A stretch of DNA of 64,000 nt from NCBI GenBank assembly GCA_017983675.1, contig JAGOAZ010000004.1, positions 1 to 64,000 of the forward strand, written 5' to 3'. Positions 24,495-33,389 of the stretch are shown one piece after another. The notes below the pieces were generated by a model. It worked only from the letters and a program-made list of their open reading frames with translations. It was not told the DNA's origin and did no database searches. Source of the stretch: Fluviicola sp. (GTDB taxonomy: Bacteria; Bacteroidota; Bacteroidia; Flavobacteriales_D; Crocinitomicaceae). Both the position numbers and the translations under genes were made by a program. How positions within the stretch are numbered: the stretch's first letter is position 1; every line of letters begins with the position of its first letter.

Positions 24495-25460
24495 TTAGAA
24501 AGAAGGACAAACGATCATCTTAAATGGACGAACATTTGGTTTACAAACAGGATAAATACCTAAAGAAATTTCATGTGAACCTCCTGATTTACCGCTGTTT
24601 AAAGGAGATACAGTTACGTCGTAACTATATCCAATTCTTAATTTTCCAGTGTTAATACCAACTGTTAAGATAAATGCATCACGATTTCTATACCATACAC
24701 CTGCTTGGAAAGAGCCGTATTTTACATAAGTCCCCAAGTTTAATTCTTGAAAACCTTGTTGATATTGATAAATAATGTTCGGCATAATCGTCGTGTTGGT
24801 GTTGTATTTTGATTTACCACCAACTGGGATTTCAGCTCCAGCATGCGCAGTTAAGCGAATTGGCATGGGAGAATTACCGATAATAACCGATTCATTTGGT
24901 CTATTTAAGTGATGCGCTGCTGCTCCAAAGAAAAAACGTTTTGAGAAACCAACAAATCCTGCTGATGCATCAAAGAAACCACGTGAACCACCACGAGGAA
25001 CATCATTTGTTCCAAGTACAAATCCTCTTCTAGGATCAATCATGTCACCAAATGTCAGCTTATCCCAATCTAAGAATTTTTGATACCAAGCAGCTCGAAC
25101 ACCAAATAGCATAGCAAATTTTCTGTTAATTTTTAAGTGATAAGAGTAAACTAATCCTAACATTGAAGTATTGATTGTTCCTTTTCCTTGAATATCATTA
25201 GTAGCAAGAACACCAAAACCTCCAGAGATATTTTTGAAATATTGATCGTATGATACACTTGAAGTAATATAATTATTCGTCAAGCTAGGCCATTCATTTC
25301 GAAAGTTCACATTGTATCGTGGACAACCATTTGAACCCGCAAATGCAGGATTCAAGTATATTGGGTTTGCATAGAACTGCGTAAAAGTTGGATCTTGTGC
25401 AAGTAATTTACCTGAACAAAACAGTACTCCAAAAATTACTAAAATTTTAACATTTCTCAT
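24495..25460 (-). CDS. PorP/SprF family T9SS outer-membrane protein
   Basis: This 321-residue protein has a signal peptide (to about residue 21, KLLAQ) and the family start DPTFTQFYANPIYLNPAFAGS (cited by its QFYANPIYLNPAFAG motif, about residues 26-40). A run of beta-strand pairs forms an outer-membrane barrel, with IMPNIIYQYQQG and LRIGYSYDVTVSPL near the C-terminus. PorP/SprF proteins work with T9SS substrates such as SprB or with the PorK/N/L/M machine. No SprB-type adhesin is next to it, so it may belong to the core apparatus. It lies 62 bases upstream of gldJ in the same direction and divergent to porU. Confidence 0.88.
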   Translation of the reverse strand: MRNVKILVIFGVLFCSGKLLAQDPTFTQFYANPIYLNPAFAGSNGCPRYNVNFRNEWPSLTNNYITSSVSYDQYFKNISGGFGVLATNDIQGKGTINTSMLGLVYSYHLKINRKFAMLFGVRAAWYQKFLDWDKLTFGDMIDPRRGFVLGTNDVPRGGSRGFFDASAGFVGFSKRFFFGAAAHHLNRPNESVIIGNSPMPIRLTAHAGAEIPVGGKSKYNTNTTIMPNIIYQYQQGFQELNLGTYVKYGSFQAGVWYRNRDAFILTVGINTGKLRIGYSYDVTVSPLNSGKSGGSHEISLGIYPVCKPNVRPFKMIVCPSF

Positions 25461-25603
25461 TCGAATTCGAAACTATTAATGCTTAATTGATGAATTTTAC
25501 GCCAATAATACGAAAAAAAATCGCAATGGTTTCAAATAAATCTCCGAAACACAAAAATAAAAAAATAGAATATACGTTTTAATGAACATTACAATCTATT
25601 TTA

Positions 25604-25611
25604 CATTTTTG
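25604..25611 (+). promoter_or_regulatory. Possible -7 box of porU
   Basis: CATTTTTG is one mismatch from TAnnTTTG. It lies 5 bases before the first ATG (25616), so the transcript would be nearly leaderless or start at the second ATG (25619). Confidence 0.35.
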
Positions 25612-25615
25612 CATT

Positions 25616-28600
25616 ATGATGAACAAATTGATTATTTCAAAATATAATAAAACCATTGTTTTAACTGCTTTTTCTTGCTTTTTTACAATTGTAACATTAT
25701 TTGCTCAAAATGTTACATATACTATTCCTTGGTCCAATCCATTAATATTGACAGAAGATGGTATACAACGCTCAATTCCTACTATTGAACAAGGATCGTT
25801 TCAAGATGGGTTACCTTTGTTTTCCTCTTCAATTAATTTGATCAGAGGTAATTATGAGGTGTCATATTCTATAATTGGAACCGAACCTGCAAGTGATTTG
25901 GATGCGCAATTAATAGCATCCTCTCCCATTGTCATAGGAAAAGATCCCGTTATTAAATTAATTCCGCACAACACAAAAAAAGGAACCACGATTGCAGTAG
26001 CTTTAATTCCCTATTTTTTATCCAACGGTCAATTAACAAAAATTACCGCTTTTTCTGTTGCTTATTCGTTCAAAGAAACTAGTCCTGTTGTTCAGGTGAA
26101 AGATTATGTGACAAACTCTGTTTTATCAGGTGGAAGTTGGTATAAAATTGCAGTTGCAGCTGATGGTATCTACAAAATAGATAAACATTTTTTACAAGAT
26201 TTAGGTGTAGATGTAGCCAATTTATCACCAAGTTCATTAAACGTTTATGGGAATGCAAATGGGAAATTATCTGAATCAAATGCTGGTTTTTATTACGATG
26301 ACTTAGTGAAAAATCCAATTATGGCAGTGGGAGAGTCAGATGGTGTTTTTAATGATGGTGACTACTTTGTTTTTTATGCCGCAGGACCACATCGTTGGGA
26401 TTACACAAATTTATTTGGTTTTGATCGCACCCAACATTTGTATTCCGACGTAGCTCATTACTTTATTCATATTGATGCTACAGATGCGCCAAGTAGAATT
26501 CAAACGATTGATAATTCATCATTAGTTGAAACAACAACTGTTTCAGATTACAATTACTATGCTATTCACGAAGTGGAAAAGTACAACTTAGTAAAAGGTG
26601 GTCAACGTTGGTATGGCGAACTGTTTGATGGTGAATTAACTCAATCTTTCAGTTTTTCTGTACCAGATATCGCACTCAATCAAGCTGTAACGATTAAATA
26701 TGCGTTAGCTACCAATGCGCGCACAGGGGGTAACTTTTTTCAATTCAAACAAAATAATCAATTACTAGCAACACAAAACGCATCTGCTGTTTCGGGTGAT
26801 TATGCTCGAAATATTGGATCGTTTTCTTATCAACCAACTTCAACCAACCAAGATTTTACAGTAGTATTCAATCGTGTCAATCCAACAATAAAAGGTTATT
26901 TGGATTATTTGACGTTGACTTGTAAAAGAAAGCTAGTTTTTAATGGTAGTCAATTTCAATTTCGAGACTTAACGAGTGTTGGCCTTGGGAATATAGCAAA
27001 GTTTAGTTTTTCATCGGTAAATTCTGGAATGTTAGTTTGGGATATAACGAATAAACGTAGTCCGATTTCTCTTTCTACATCTATTTCAGGTTCAACGATG
27101 GAATTTAAGCAACATTCAGATACTTTGCATGAATTTATTGCTTTTTCGTTAGGGAATTTATTATCTCCGACAAGCATTGGTTTGGTGCAAAATCAAAACA
27201 TTCATGGTCTTCCTAATAAGGATTATGTAATTGTAACTCATCCAAATTTCATCAGTCAAGCAGAACGATTAGCGGCGTTACATGAGGCGAATGGGACGTC
27301 AACACATGTTGTCACAACAGATCAAGTTTACAATGAATTTTCATGTGGAACACCTGATGCTACGGCAATTCGTCGCATGATGAAAATGTTTTACGATCGT
27401 GCTGGTGCGGTTGATTCATTAAAACCAAAACATTTGTTATTGTTTGGTGATGTAACTTACGATCCAAAAAACAGAGTAGGTGACAATAATTATTTTGTTC
27501 CTTCTTTTCAAGTTTTAAATTCAGAGAATCACATTTCGGCTTTAATAACAGATGATTATTTTGGTTTGCTGGATGATAATGCAAGTATCAATGGTTCGGA
27601 TCAAATGCGTATCGGTGTTGGTCGTTTATTGATATCAACGCAAGAACACGCCGTGCAACAAGTTAACAAAATTGAGCATTACATGAAAAATGGAAGTCAA
27701 TTTTTTACAGGTGGCCCCAATGATTGTTGTTCTGGTGACTTGTCCTCAAGTTTTGGTGATTGGCGCACAAATTACACCATGATTACAGATGATGAAGAGG
27801 GTGGCTATTTTATTAACGTTGATGCTGAACCCGTTGCAACAAATGTTTATGCAGCCCATCCAGAAATGAATAGTGATAAAATTTATTCGGATGCTTTTGT
27901 GCAAAAATCGGGAGCAGGAGGCGAGCGTTATCCTGCGGTTTATGATGCAATTACTGATCGTATAGAGCGCGGAAGTTTGATTACCAATTATGTAGGTCAT
28001 GGCGGTGAGGTTGGCGCAGCAGAGGAGCGTATTATCACTATTCCTCAAATTCAATCCTGGACAAATATTAACAAATTAGGTTTGTTTGTAACTGCGACGT
28101 GTGAGTTTACTAAGTTTGATGATCCGAGTCGGGTTTCGGCAGGTGAGTGGGTTTCATTGAATCCAACGGGTGGGGCAATTGCTTTAATGACAACAACGCG
28201 TTCGGTTTATTTTGGTGTTAATTCAACAACGATAGATGCTTTTTACAACTATGTTTTCGCACGTGAAGCAACAGGTGAACCGATGACTTTTGGTAAAATA
28301 ATTCAATTGACGAAAAATAATTCACAATTTTCTGAAAATCGTCGTTGCTTCAGTTTGATTGGTGATCCAGCCTTGCAGATTGCTTTGCCTCGATTTAAAA
28401 TAGTTACCGATTCAATCAATAACACAGCAGTTGGTCAGTTTCAAGACACGATTACTGCGTTGAGTAAAATGCGTGTTGTAGGACATGTGGAGGATGCGTT
28501 TGGCAACAAATTAACCAATTTTAATGGGGTTGTAGCACCAACTATTTTTGATAAAGTAAAAATCAATTCGACCTTGATGAACGATCCTGAATCCCCACAA

Positions 28601-29473
28601 ATTGCTTTTAAAACACAGAAAAACGCTTTGTACAAAGGAAAAGCAACAATCGTAAACGGTGAATTTCAGTTTGAGTTTTTAGTACCCAAAGATATCGATT
28701 ATAGTTTTGGAAAAGGGCGCATTAGTTATTATGCAAATGATGCGACAACAGATGCGATTGGCTACGATACCAACTTTGTTGTTGGAGGAATCAATACAAA
28801 TGCGGCAATTGACAATCAAGGACCGACAGTTCAAGTTTATTTGAATGATAATAATTTTGTGAACGGAGGAACGACAAGTTCAACACCACTATTGATAGTA
28901 GAAGCGTTCGACGAATCGGGTATTAATACAGTTGGGAATGGAATTGGACATGATTTGATTGCTATTTTAGATGCGAAAACAGGAGATCCAATTGTTTTGA
29001 ATAATTATTATTCAGCAAATTTAGATAGTTATCAGTCAGGTAAAATTAATTACACTCTCCGCAATTTAACACCTGGTCTTCATACGTTGGATGTGGTGAT
29101 TTGGGATGTCAATAATAATTCATCTGTTCAACGAATCAATTTTACTGTGGTAGATGAAGAAGAAGTTGCTTTGCAACATGTGATGAATTACCCCAATCCG
29201 TTTACGACAAAAACAACATTTTTCTTTGAGCACAATCAATCGTGCTCCTCTTTAGAAACACAAATTCAAGTGTTTAGTGTTTCGGGTAAATTAGTACGTA
29301 CGATTAATCAAACAGTTCCCACAGCAGGATTCCGCATTGATGGAATAGAATGGGATGGGAAAGATGATTTTGGCGATCAGTTAGCTAAGGGAGTGTATAT
29401 TTATCGTGTTTCGATAGCACTTCCTGCTGGTGGACGAGCAGAAAAAGTAGAAAAATTAGTACTTTTAAGGTAG
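25616..29473 (+). CDS. porU: T9SS sortase PorU (gingipain family, C25)
   Basis: This 1285-residue secreted or surface cysteine protease has a signal peptide (about residues 1-31), a long beta-rich N-terminal half, and a C25 peptidase domain at about 530-925. The likely catalytic pair is His in NYVGHGGEVGAAEERII (about residue 797) and Cys in LFVTATCEFTKF (about 827). A T9SS type-A-like C-terminal domain begins MNYPNPF and ends GVYIYRVSI..KLVLLR. PorU removes the C-terminal signal from cargo and attaches it to lipopolysaccharide on the outer surface. It is followed by its partner porV 55 bases downstream. Confidence 0.95.
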   Translation: MMNKLIISKYNKTIVLTAFSCFFTIVTLFAQNVTYTIPWSNPLILTEDGIQRSIPTIEQGSFQDGLPLFSSSINLIRGNYEVSYSIIGTEPASDLDAQLIASSPIVIGKDPVIKLIPHNTKKGTTIAVALIPYFLSNGQLTKITAFSVAYSFKETSPVVQVKDYVTNSVLSGGSWYKIAVAADGIYKIDKHFLQDLGVDVANLSPSSLNVYGNANGKLSESNAGFYYDDLVKNPIMAVGESDGVFNDGDYFVFYAAGPHRWDYTNLFGFDRTQHLYSDVAHYFIHIDATDAPSRIQTIDNSSLVETTTVSDYNYYAIHEVEKYNLVKGGQRWYGELFDGELTQSFSFSVPDIALNQAVTIKYALATNARTGGNFFQFKQNNQLLATQNASAVSGDYARNIGSFSYQPTSTNQDFTVVFNRVNPTIKGYLDYLTLTCKRKLVFNGSQFQFRDLTSVGLGNIAKFSFSSVNSGMLVWDITNKRSPISLSTSISGSTMEFKQHSDTLHEFIAFSLGNLLSPTSIGLVQNQNIHGLPNKDYVIVTHPNFISQAERLAALHEANGTSTHVVTTDQVYNEFSCGTPDATAIRRMMKMFYDRAGAVDSLKPKHLLLFGDVTYDPKNRVGDNNYFVPSFQVLNSENHISALITDDYFGLLDDNASINGSDQMRIGVGRLLISTQEHAVQQVNKIEHYMKNGSQFFTGGPNDCCSGDLSSSFGDWRTNYTMITDDEEGGYFINVDAEPVATNVYAAHPEMNSDKIYSDAFVQKSGAGGERYPAVYDAITDRIERGSLITNYVGHGGEVGAAEERIITIPQIQSWTNINKLGLFVTATCEFTKFDDPSRVSAGEWVSLNPTGGAIALMTTTRSVYFGVNSTTIDAFYNYVFAREATGEPMTFGKIIQLTKNNSQFSENRRCFSLIGDPALQIALPRFKIVTDSINNTAVGQFQDTITALSKMRVVGHVEDAFGNKLTNFNGVVAPTIFDKVKINSTLMNDPESPQIAFKTQKNALYKGKATIVNGEFQFEFLVPKDIDYSFGKGRISYYANDATTDAIGYDTNFVVGGINTNAAIDNQGPTVQVYLNDNNFVNGGTTSSTPLLIVEAFDESGINTVGNGIGHDLIAILDAKTGDPIVLNNYYSANLDSYQSGKINYTLRNLTPGLHTLDVVIWDVNNNSSVQRINFTVVDEEEVALQHVMNYPNPFTTKTTFFFEHNQSCSSLETQIQVFSVSGKLVRTINQTVPTAGFRIDGIEWDGKDDFGDQLAKGVYIYRVSIALPAGGRAEKVEKLVLLR

Positions 29474-29500
29474 TTATACAATAAAAGTAATTTAAAAACG

Positions 29501-29508
29501 TATTTTTG
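29501..29508 (+). promoter_or_regulatory. -7 box of porV
   Basis: TATTTTTG is a perfect TAnnTTTG in the porU-porV gap, 21 bases before the porV ATG. It suggests porV-ispF can be transcribed separately from porU. Confidence 0.6.
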
Positions 29509-29528
29509 TTTCAACAATCAAAAAGAAG

Positions 29529-30779
29529 ATGAATTTTCATAAAATTATATTCGTTTCTATGTGTGCTCCTTTTTTGTCCTTTGGTCAAGGAAGTGGAGTA
29601 ACAGATGAACAATTACAATTAAATACGATAACAACATCAATGCCATTCTTGTCCATTACACCTGAATCACGTGGTGGTGCGATGGGGGATGCAGGTACTG
29701 CTTTGAGTGCAAATTCATCATCTATTTTTTGGAACACAGCCATGATAAATTTCGCAGAAGACGATGCGGAAATCAGTGTAAGTTATACCCCTTGGTTAAG
29801 AAAATTGACAAACGACATTCATTTATCATACCTATCTGGTTACAAACGCTTAGGTTCGAAACAAGCAATTGCAGCATCGTTGCGTTATTTTAGTTTAGGT
29901 GAAATTACATTTACTGATGCCAATGCACAATTTATTCGCGAAGATAAACCAAGTGAATTTGAAATAGCAGTAGGATATGCTTTTCGTTTAGCTGAAAAAC
30001 ATAGCATTGGTGTAAATGGCAAATTTGCTTATTCTAATTTAACCGGAGGATTAGTTGTTGCAGGTGCGCAAACAAAAGCAGGAATCGCAGGAATTGCTGA
30101 CATTTCTTATGCATTTAGAAATGATGATATTGATTGGTTCGGAAAACGAGGAACCTATACATTAGGAGTAACATTAAACAATATCGGAAATAAAATTGCT
30201 TATTCTGAAACTTCTCGTCGCGATTTTCTGCCAATGAATTTAAAAGTTGGTAATGCATACACAGTTGAAATTGACAAGTATAATAAATTCACCTATAGCC
30301 TTGATTTACAGAAGTTATTGGTTCCAACTCCAGGGATCTATGATAATGGAGTACTGATCTCTGGAAAATCTAGTGATGTTGGTGTTATTGCAGGATTAGT
30401 TCAGTCGTTTTATGATGCTCCTGGAGTAGTCTCTCTCGATGACAATGGTGATTATCTTCAAAATGCAGATGGTTCTTACGCAGTAGTAAAAGGATCTAAG
30501 TTCAAAGAGGAATTAACTGAAATAAATATTGCTACCGGTTTTGAATACTGGTATGCAAATTCATTTGCGTTACGTGGTGGTTTCTTTTATGAAAACAGAA
30601 ACAAAGGAGATCGTAAATATTTCACTGCAGGAATTGCGTTGCAATATAATTTATTTGGAGTGGACATCTCTTATCTTGCAGCATTAAAACGCGATAACCC
30701 GTTAGCAAACACCTTGCGTTTTACATTGCGCTTTAAATTAGGCGAAAATAGAACGGGTGCTGATAAAAAACCTGAGTAA
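29529..30779 (+). CDS. porV: T9SS outer-membrane shuttle protein PorV (LptO)
   Basis: This 416-residue FadL-like outer-membrane barrel has a signal peptide ending SFGQG (about residues 1-20) and the PorV/PorQ-family N-terminal motif FLSITPESRGGAMGDAGTA (about 39-57). Repeated beta strands follow, including YWYANSFALRGGFFYENR and the C-terminal TLRFTLRFKLGEN. PorV receives cargo at the SprA translocon and delivers it to PorU. It ends with TAATG, overlapping the ispF start by one base, so the two are translationally coupled. Confidence 0.95.
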   Translation: MNFHKIIFVSMCAPFLSFGQGSGVTDEQLQLNTITTSMPFLSITPESRGGAMGDAGTALSANSSSIFWNTAMINFAEDDAEISVSYTPWLRKLTNDIHLSYLSGYKRLGSKQAIAASLRYFSLGEITFTDANAQFIREDKPSEFEIAVGYAFRLAEKHSIGVNGKFAYSNLTGGLVVAGAQTKAGIAGIADISYAFRNDDIDWFGKRGTYTLGVTLNNIGNKIAYSETSRRDFLPMNLKVGNAYTVEIDKYNKFTYSLDLQKLLVPTPGIYDNGVLISGKSSDVGVIAGLVQSFYDAPGVVSLDDNGDYLQNADGSYAVVKGSKFKEELTEINIATGFEYWYANSFALRGGFFYENRNKGDRKYFTAGIALQYNLFGVDISYLAALKRDNPLANTLRFTLRFKLGENRTGADKKPE

Positions 30780-31255
30780 TGGATATTCGTATAGGCTTTG
30801 GCGTTGATGTTCATCGTTTAGAAGAAGGACGTGAATTTGTATTAGGCGGAGTAAAACTTCCTGCAACTTTCGGAGCCGTTGGTCATTCAGATGCTGATGT
30901 CTTGATACACGCCATTTGCGATGCTTTATTAGGAGCATTAAATCTTCGCGATATCGGTTTTCATTTTTCAGATTCAGATCCACAATACAAAGGCATTGAT
31001 TCCTCGATTTTATTGAAAAATGTGATGAAATTGATAACCGAAAAAGGATTTCATGTGGTCAATATTGATGCAACTGTGATATTGGAACAACCAAAAATAA
31101 ATCCACATATACCTGCAATGCAAGCAATTTTAGCCGAACTTTTACAGGTGACAGTTGATCGTGTTTCAATTAAAGCCACTACGCACGAAAAGGTCGATTC
31201 TTTTGGTGCAGGAGAAGCGGTGAAAGCATACGCTGTTTGTTTGCTTTCAGCTTAA
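30779..31255 (+). CDS. ispF: 2-C-methyl-D-erythritol 2,4-cyclodiphosphate synthase
   Basis: This 158-residue protein is full length for IspF. The metal-binding N-terminus IRIGFGVDVHRLEEG (Asp and His at about 10 and 12), the signature SDADVLIHAICDALLGA (about 38-54) and DIGFHFSDSDP are clear, as is KATTHEKVDSFGAGEA near the end. It makes MEcPP in the MEP isoprenoid pathway in the cytosol. Coupling to porV is probably positional, since no functional link is known to me. Confidence 0.97.
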   Translation: MDIRIGFGVDVHRLEEGREFVLGGVKLPATFGAVGHSDADVLIHAICDALLGALNLRDIGFHFSDSDPQYKGIDSSILLKNVMKLITEKGFHVVNIDATVILEQPKINPHIPAMQAILAELLQVTVDRVSIKATTHEKVDSFGAGEAVKAYAVCLLSA

Positions 31256-31264
31256 TTTTTGAAG

Positions 31265-32041
31265 TTAAGTTGTAGTCACAGCTTTAAGAACACCATCCCA
31301 TAAGATTATTCTACTTTCCAACGAACGAAGGACGTAACTTTTGGCTTCTTCCCATTTTTCGTTGTCATCGCCACACAATTCTGAAACCATTTCGAGTGCC
31401 AAATGACTGTGGTGATCCCCATCTACTTCAATATGTCTGTCCAAATAATACTTAAACGTAGCTATTTGATTGGGAAATTGTTCGTTGATATCATTTACAA
31501 TGGATAAAAACATGTTTGGAATCAAGTCTTCGCGACCAAAAGTAAACACAGCAGCAATAATGTGAGGCTTGTTTGTTGCGATGACTTCAAATGTGAAATT
31601 GAGGAAGTGTTGTGCGTGCTCTGGGATGTTCGATTGAGTAATTGCAGTGTGAAGCGGTATTCCTGCTTGTAATTGTTGTAATAATAGATCAATACTTTCT
31701 CGTGATGCACCAATTTGCGCCATAGCTTCTAAATACAACTCAAAGTGACTGATATTTCCTTCGCGTTGAAAAGCGACATCAGATTCTTCTCCACAAACGA
31801 TTTCGTTTATAAGAAAACGAACTTTTGCAGATCCAACAGGGAACCAAGGCACTTGTGTACAAGTTAAACTTGTTTGCAAAGATTTCAATAACGACATGAA
31901 ATCCCAAACTGCATAGATATGATGCTCCATGAAGTGTTTGACATCATCAATTGTTTTGATTGATTTGTATGCTGGATGGTTTACAATTTTGTTTTGTAAT
32001 TCAGCAGATGCTTCTTGGATGTTGGTAATGTGTGCGTTCAT
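31265..32041 (-). CDS. DUF3050 family protein (heme-oxygenase-like fold)
   Basis: This 258-residue, all-helical protein of the DUF3050 family, placed in the heme-oxygenase-like/TenA superfamily, has recognisable stretches. These are FMEHHIYAVWDFMSLLKSLQ (about residues 38-57), EIVCGEESD, LEAMAQIGAS and YLDRHIEVDGDHHSHLALE (about 203-221). The His/Glu/Asp pattern could form a di-metal site like that of heme-oxygenase-like diiron proteins, but the reaction is unknown. It converges on ispF with a 9-base gap and no clear terminator. Confidence 0.8.
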   Translation of the reverse strand: MNAHITNIQEASAELQNKIVNHPAYKSIKTIDDVKHFMEHHIYAVWDFMSLLKSLQTSLTCTQVPWFPVGSAKVRFLINEIVCGEESDVAFQREGNISHFELYLEAMAQIGASRESIDLLLQQLQAGIPLHTAITQSNIPEHAQHFLNFTFEVIATNKPHIIAAVFTFGREDLIPNMFLSIVNDINEQFPNQIATFKYYLDRHIEVDGDHHSHLALEMVSELCGDDNEKWEEAKSYVLRSLESRIILWDGVLKAVTTT

Positions 32042-32086
32042 TTTTGTTTTTTAATTATAACAGCTATAAATCAAAATTGTTTTTTA

Positions 32087-33343
32087 TTAACTTGAGACGA
32101 TCGGATAACACAAACAAAATTTCTCCACAGGCTGCGCAAGGGCAGAGATGTTTAAATTGTCGGAGGCTTTTGAAACGTCTATTATCGTTTTATCTTTCAT
32201 TAACAGATTAATCGTTTGTTTTACTTGACTATATGCATTGTTCGTTAACGATTCCGAATAGATAAAATACTTTAATTCATCTTCATTTAAATCAAGCTCA
32301 TTGCGCACTAGTTCCAATTCAAATTGAATCCGATCGGGACTAAATGGTTCTTTAGCAATTTCAACTTTGTGCAATTTACGTTGAACCAATCGTTGTGAAA
32401 GCAGAGATAGTACTTTGTCATCGCAAGTTTGCCATACTTTTACAGCACCCATGATATCGAAATCGTCCAATTGCGCAAAAGTTGCTAAGACAGCAGGATT
32501 GTTTTCAAAATCAGCTTGTGTGATGGTATTGTCCAAGAAATATTTCAAAGCTGGACTAGCAAACAATGTTACGCCGTTTGTAGCGAGTTCTTTCGCTCTT
32601 CGCAGAATATTGATGAGCATAAATTCCGCTGAAACAACTGTTTTGTGCATGTAGACTTGCCAATACATGACGCGTCGTGAAACGATGAATTTTTCAATCG
32701 AATAAATTCCTTTTTCTTCGACAACTAATTGGTCGTGGTGTACATTCAACATTTCGATCAAACGCTCGGTTCCAACAATTCCCTCCGATACACCGGTGAA
32801 AAAGCTGTCGCGCGTCAAATAATCCAATCGATCCATATCTAATTGGCTGGAAACCAGTTGGTGTAAAAACTTTTTGTGGTATTGATTGCTGAAAATAAGT
32901 AAGGCACGTTGTAAATCGTCAATATTTTCTGGAAATTCTTTTTTTAATGCTTCTATGAAATACGCAGAGATTTTTTCATGGCTAACCCCGCTAACAATAT
33001 CGTATTCCAAAGCATGACTGAAAGGTCCGTGACCGATATCATGCAGTAAAATAGCAATTAAAACCGCACGTTCTTCTTCCATGCTAATTGGATGGCCTTT
33101 TTTGCGAATGACGCCAATTGCGAGTGTCATCAAGTGCATAGCGCCAATTACGTGGTGAAAACGCGTATGAAGTGCTCCTGGATAGACCAAATGCGTCATA
33201 CCCAATTGCTTGATATAACGTAAACGTTGAATGTATGGGTGTTCAATCAAATCGAAAATAAATTCGTCTGGAATTGAAATAAAACCATACACTGGATCGT
33301 TAATGATTTTCTTTTTATTATTTCTGTGCGTGTTTGTTCTCAA
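32087..33343 (-). CDS. HD-domain phosphohydrolase (dGTPase/SAMHD1-like)
   Basis: This 418-residue cytosolic protein has the HD motif set: TRFHHVIGAMHLM (first His, about residues 60-72), LLHDIGHGPFSHALEYD (HD pair, about 104-120) and the later DMDRLDYLTRDSFFTGV (about 172-188). The last resembles SAMHD1-type deoxynucleotide triphosphohydrolases. The substrate is likely a (deoxy)nucleoside phosphate. It is divergent from porX with a 46-base gap, an arrangement common in Bacteroidota genomes. Confidence 0.88.
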   Translation of the reverse strand: MRTNTHRNNKKKIINDPVYGFISIPDEFIFDLIEHPYIQRLRYIKQLGMTHLVYPGALHTRFHHVIGAMHLMTLAIGVIRKKGHPISMEEERAVLIAILLHDIGHGPFSHALEYDIVSGVSHEKISAYFIEALKKEFPENIDDLQRALLIFSNQYHKKFLHQLVSSQLDMDRLDYLTRDSFFTGVSEGIVGTERLIEMLNVHHDQLVVEEKGIYSIEKFIVSRRVMYWQVYMHKTVVSAEFMLINILRRAKELATNGVTLFASPALKYFLDNTITQADFENNPAVLATFAQLDDFDIMGAVKVWQTCDDKVLSLLSQRLVQRKLHKVEIAKEPFSPDRIQFELELVRNELDLNEDELKYFIYSESLTNNAYSQVKQTINLLMKDKTIIDVSKASDNLNISALAQPVEKFCLCYPIVSS

Positions 33344-33366
33344 ATCTTTAATTTTAAAAACTTATT

Positions 33367-33374
33367 CAAATCTA
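33367..33374 (-). promoter_or_regulatory. -7 box of the HD hydrolase gene
   Basis: Reads TAGATTTG on the minus strand, with a leader of about 18 bases. It lies within the 46-base gap shared with the divergent porX gene. Confidence 0.5.
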
Positions 33375-33389
33375 ATTAAACTTTAGGAT

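Noticed and set aside
31255-31270. Hairpin CTTAA/TTAAG between ispF and the DUF3050 gene as a terminator
   Set aside because: Only 5 A/T-rich pairs; too weak to call.
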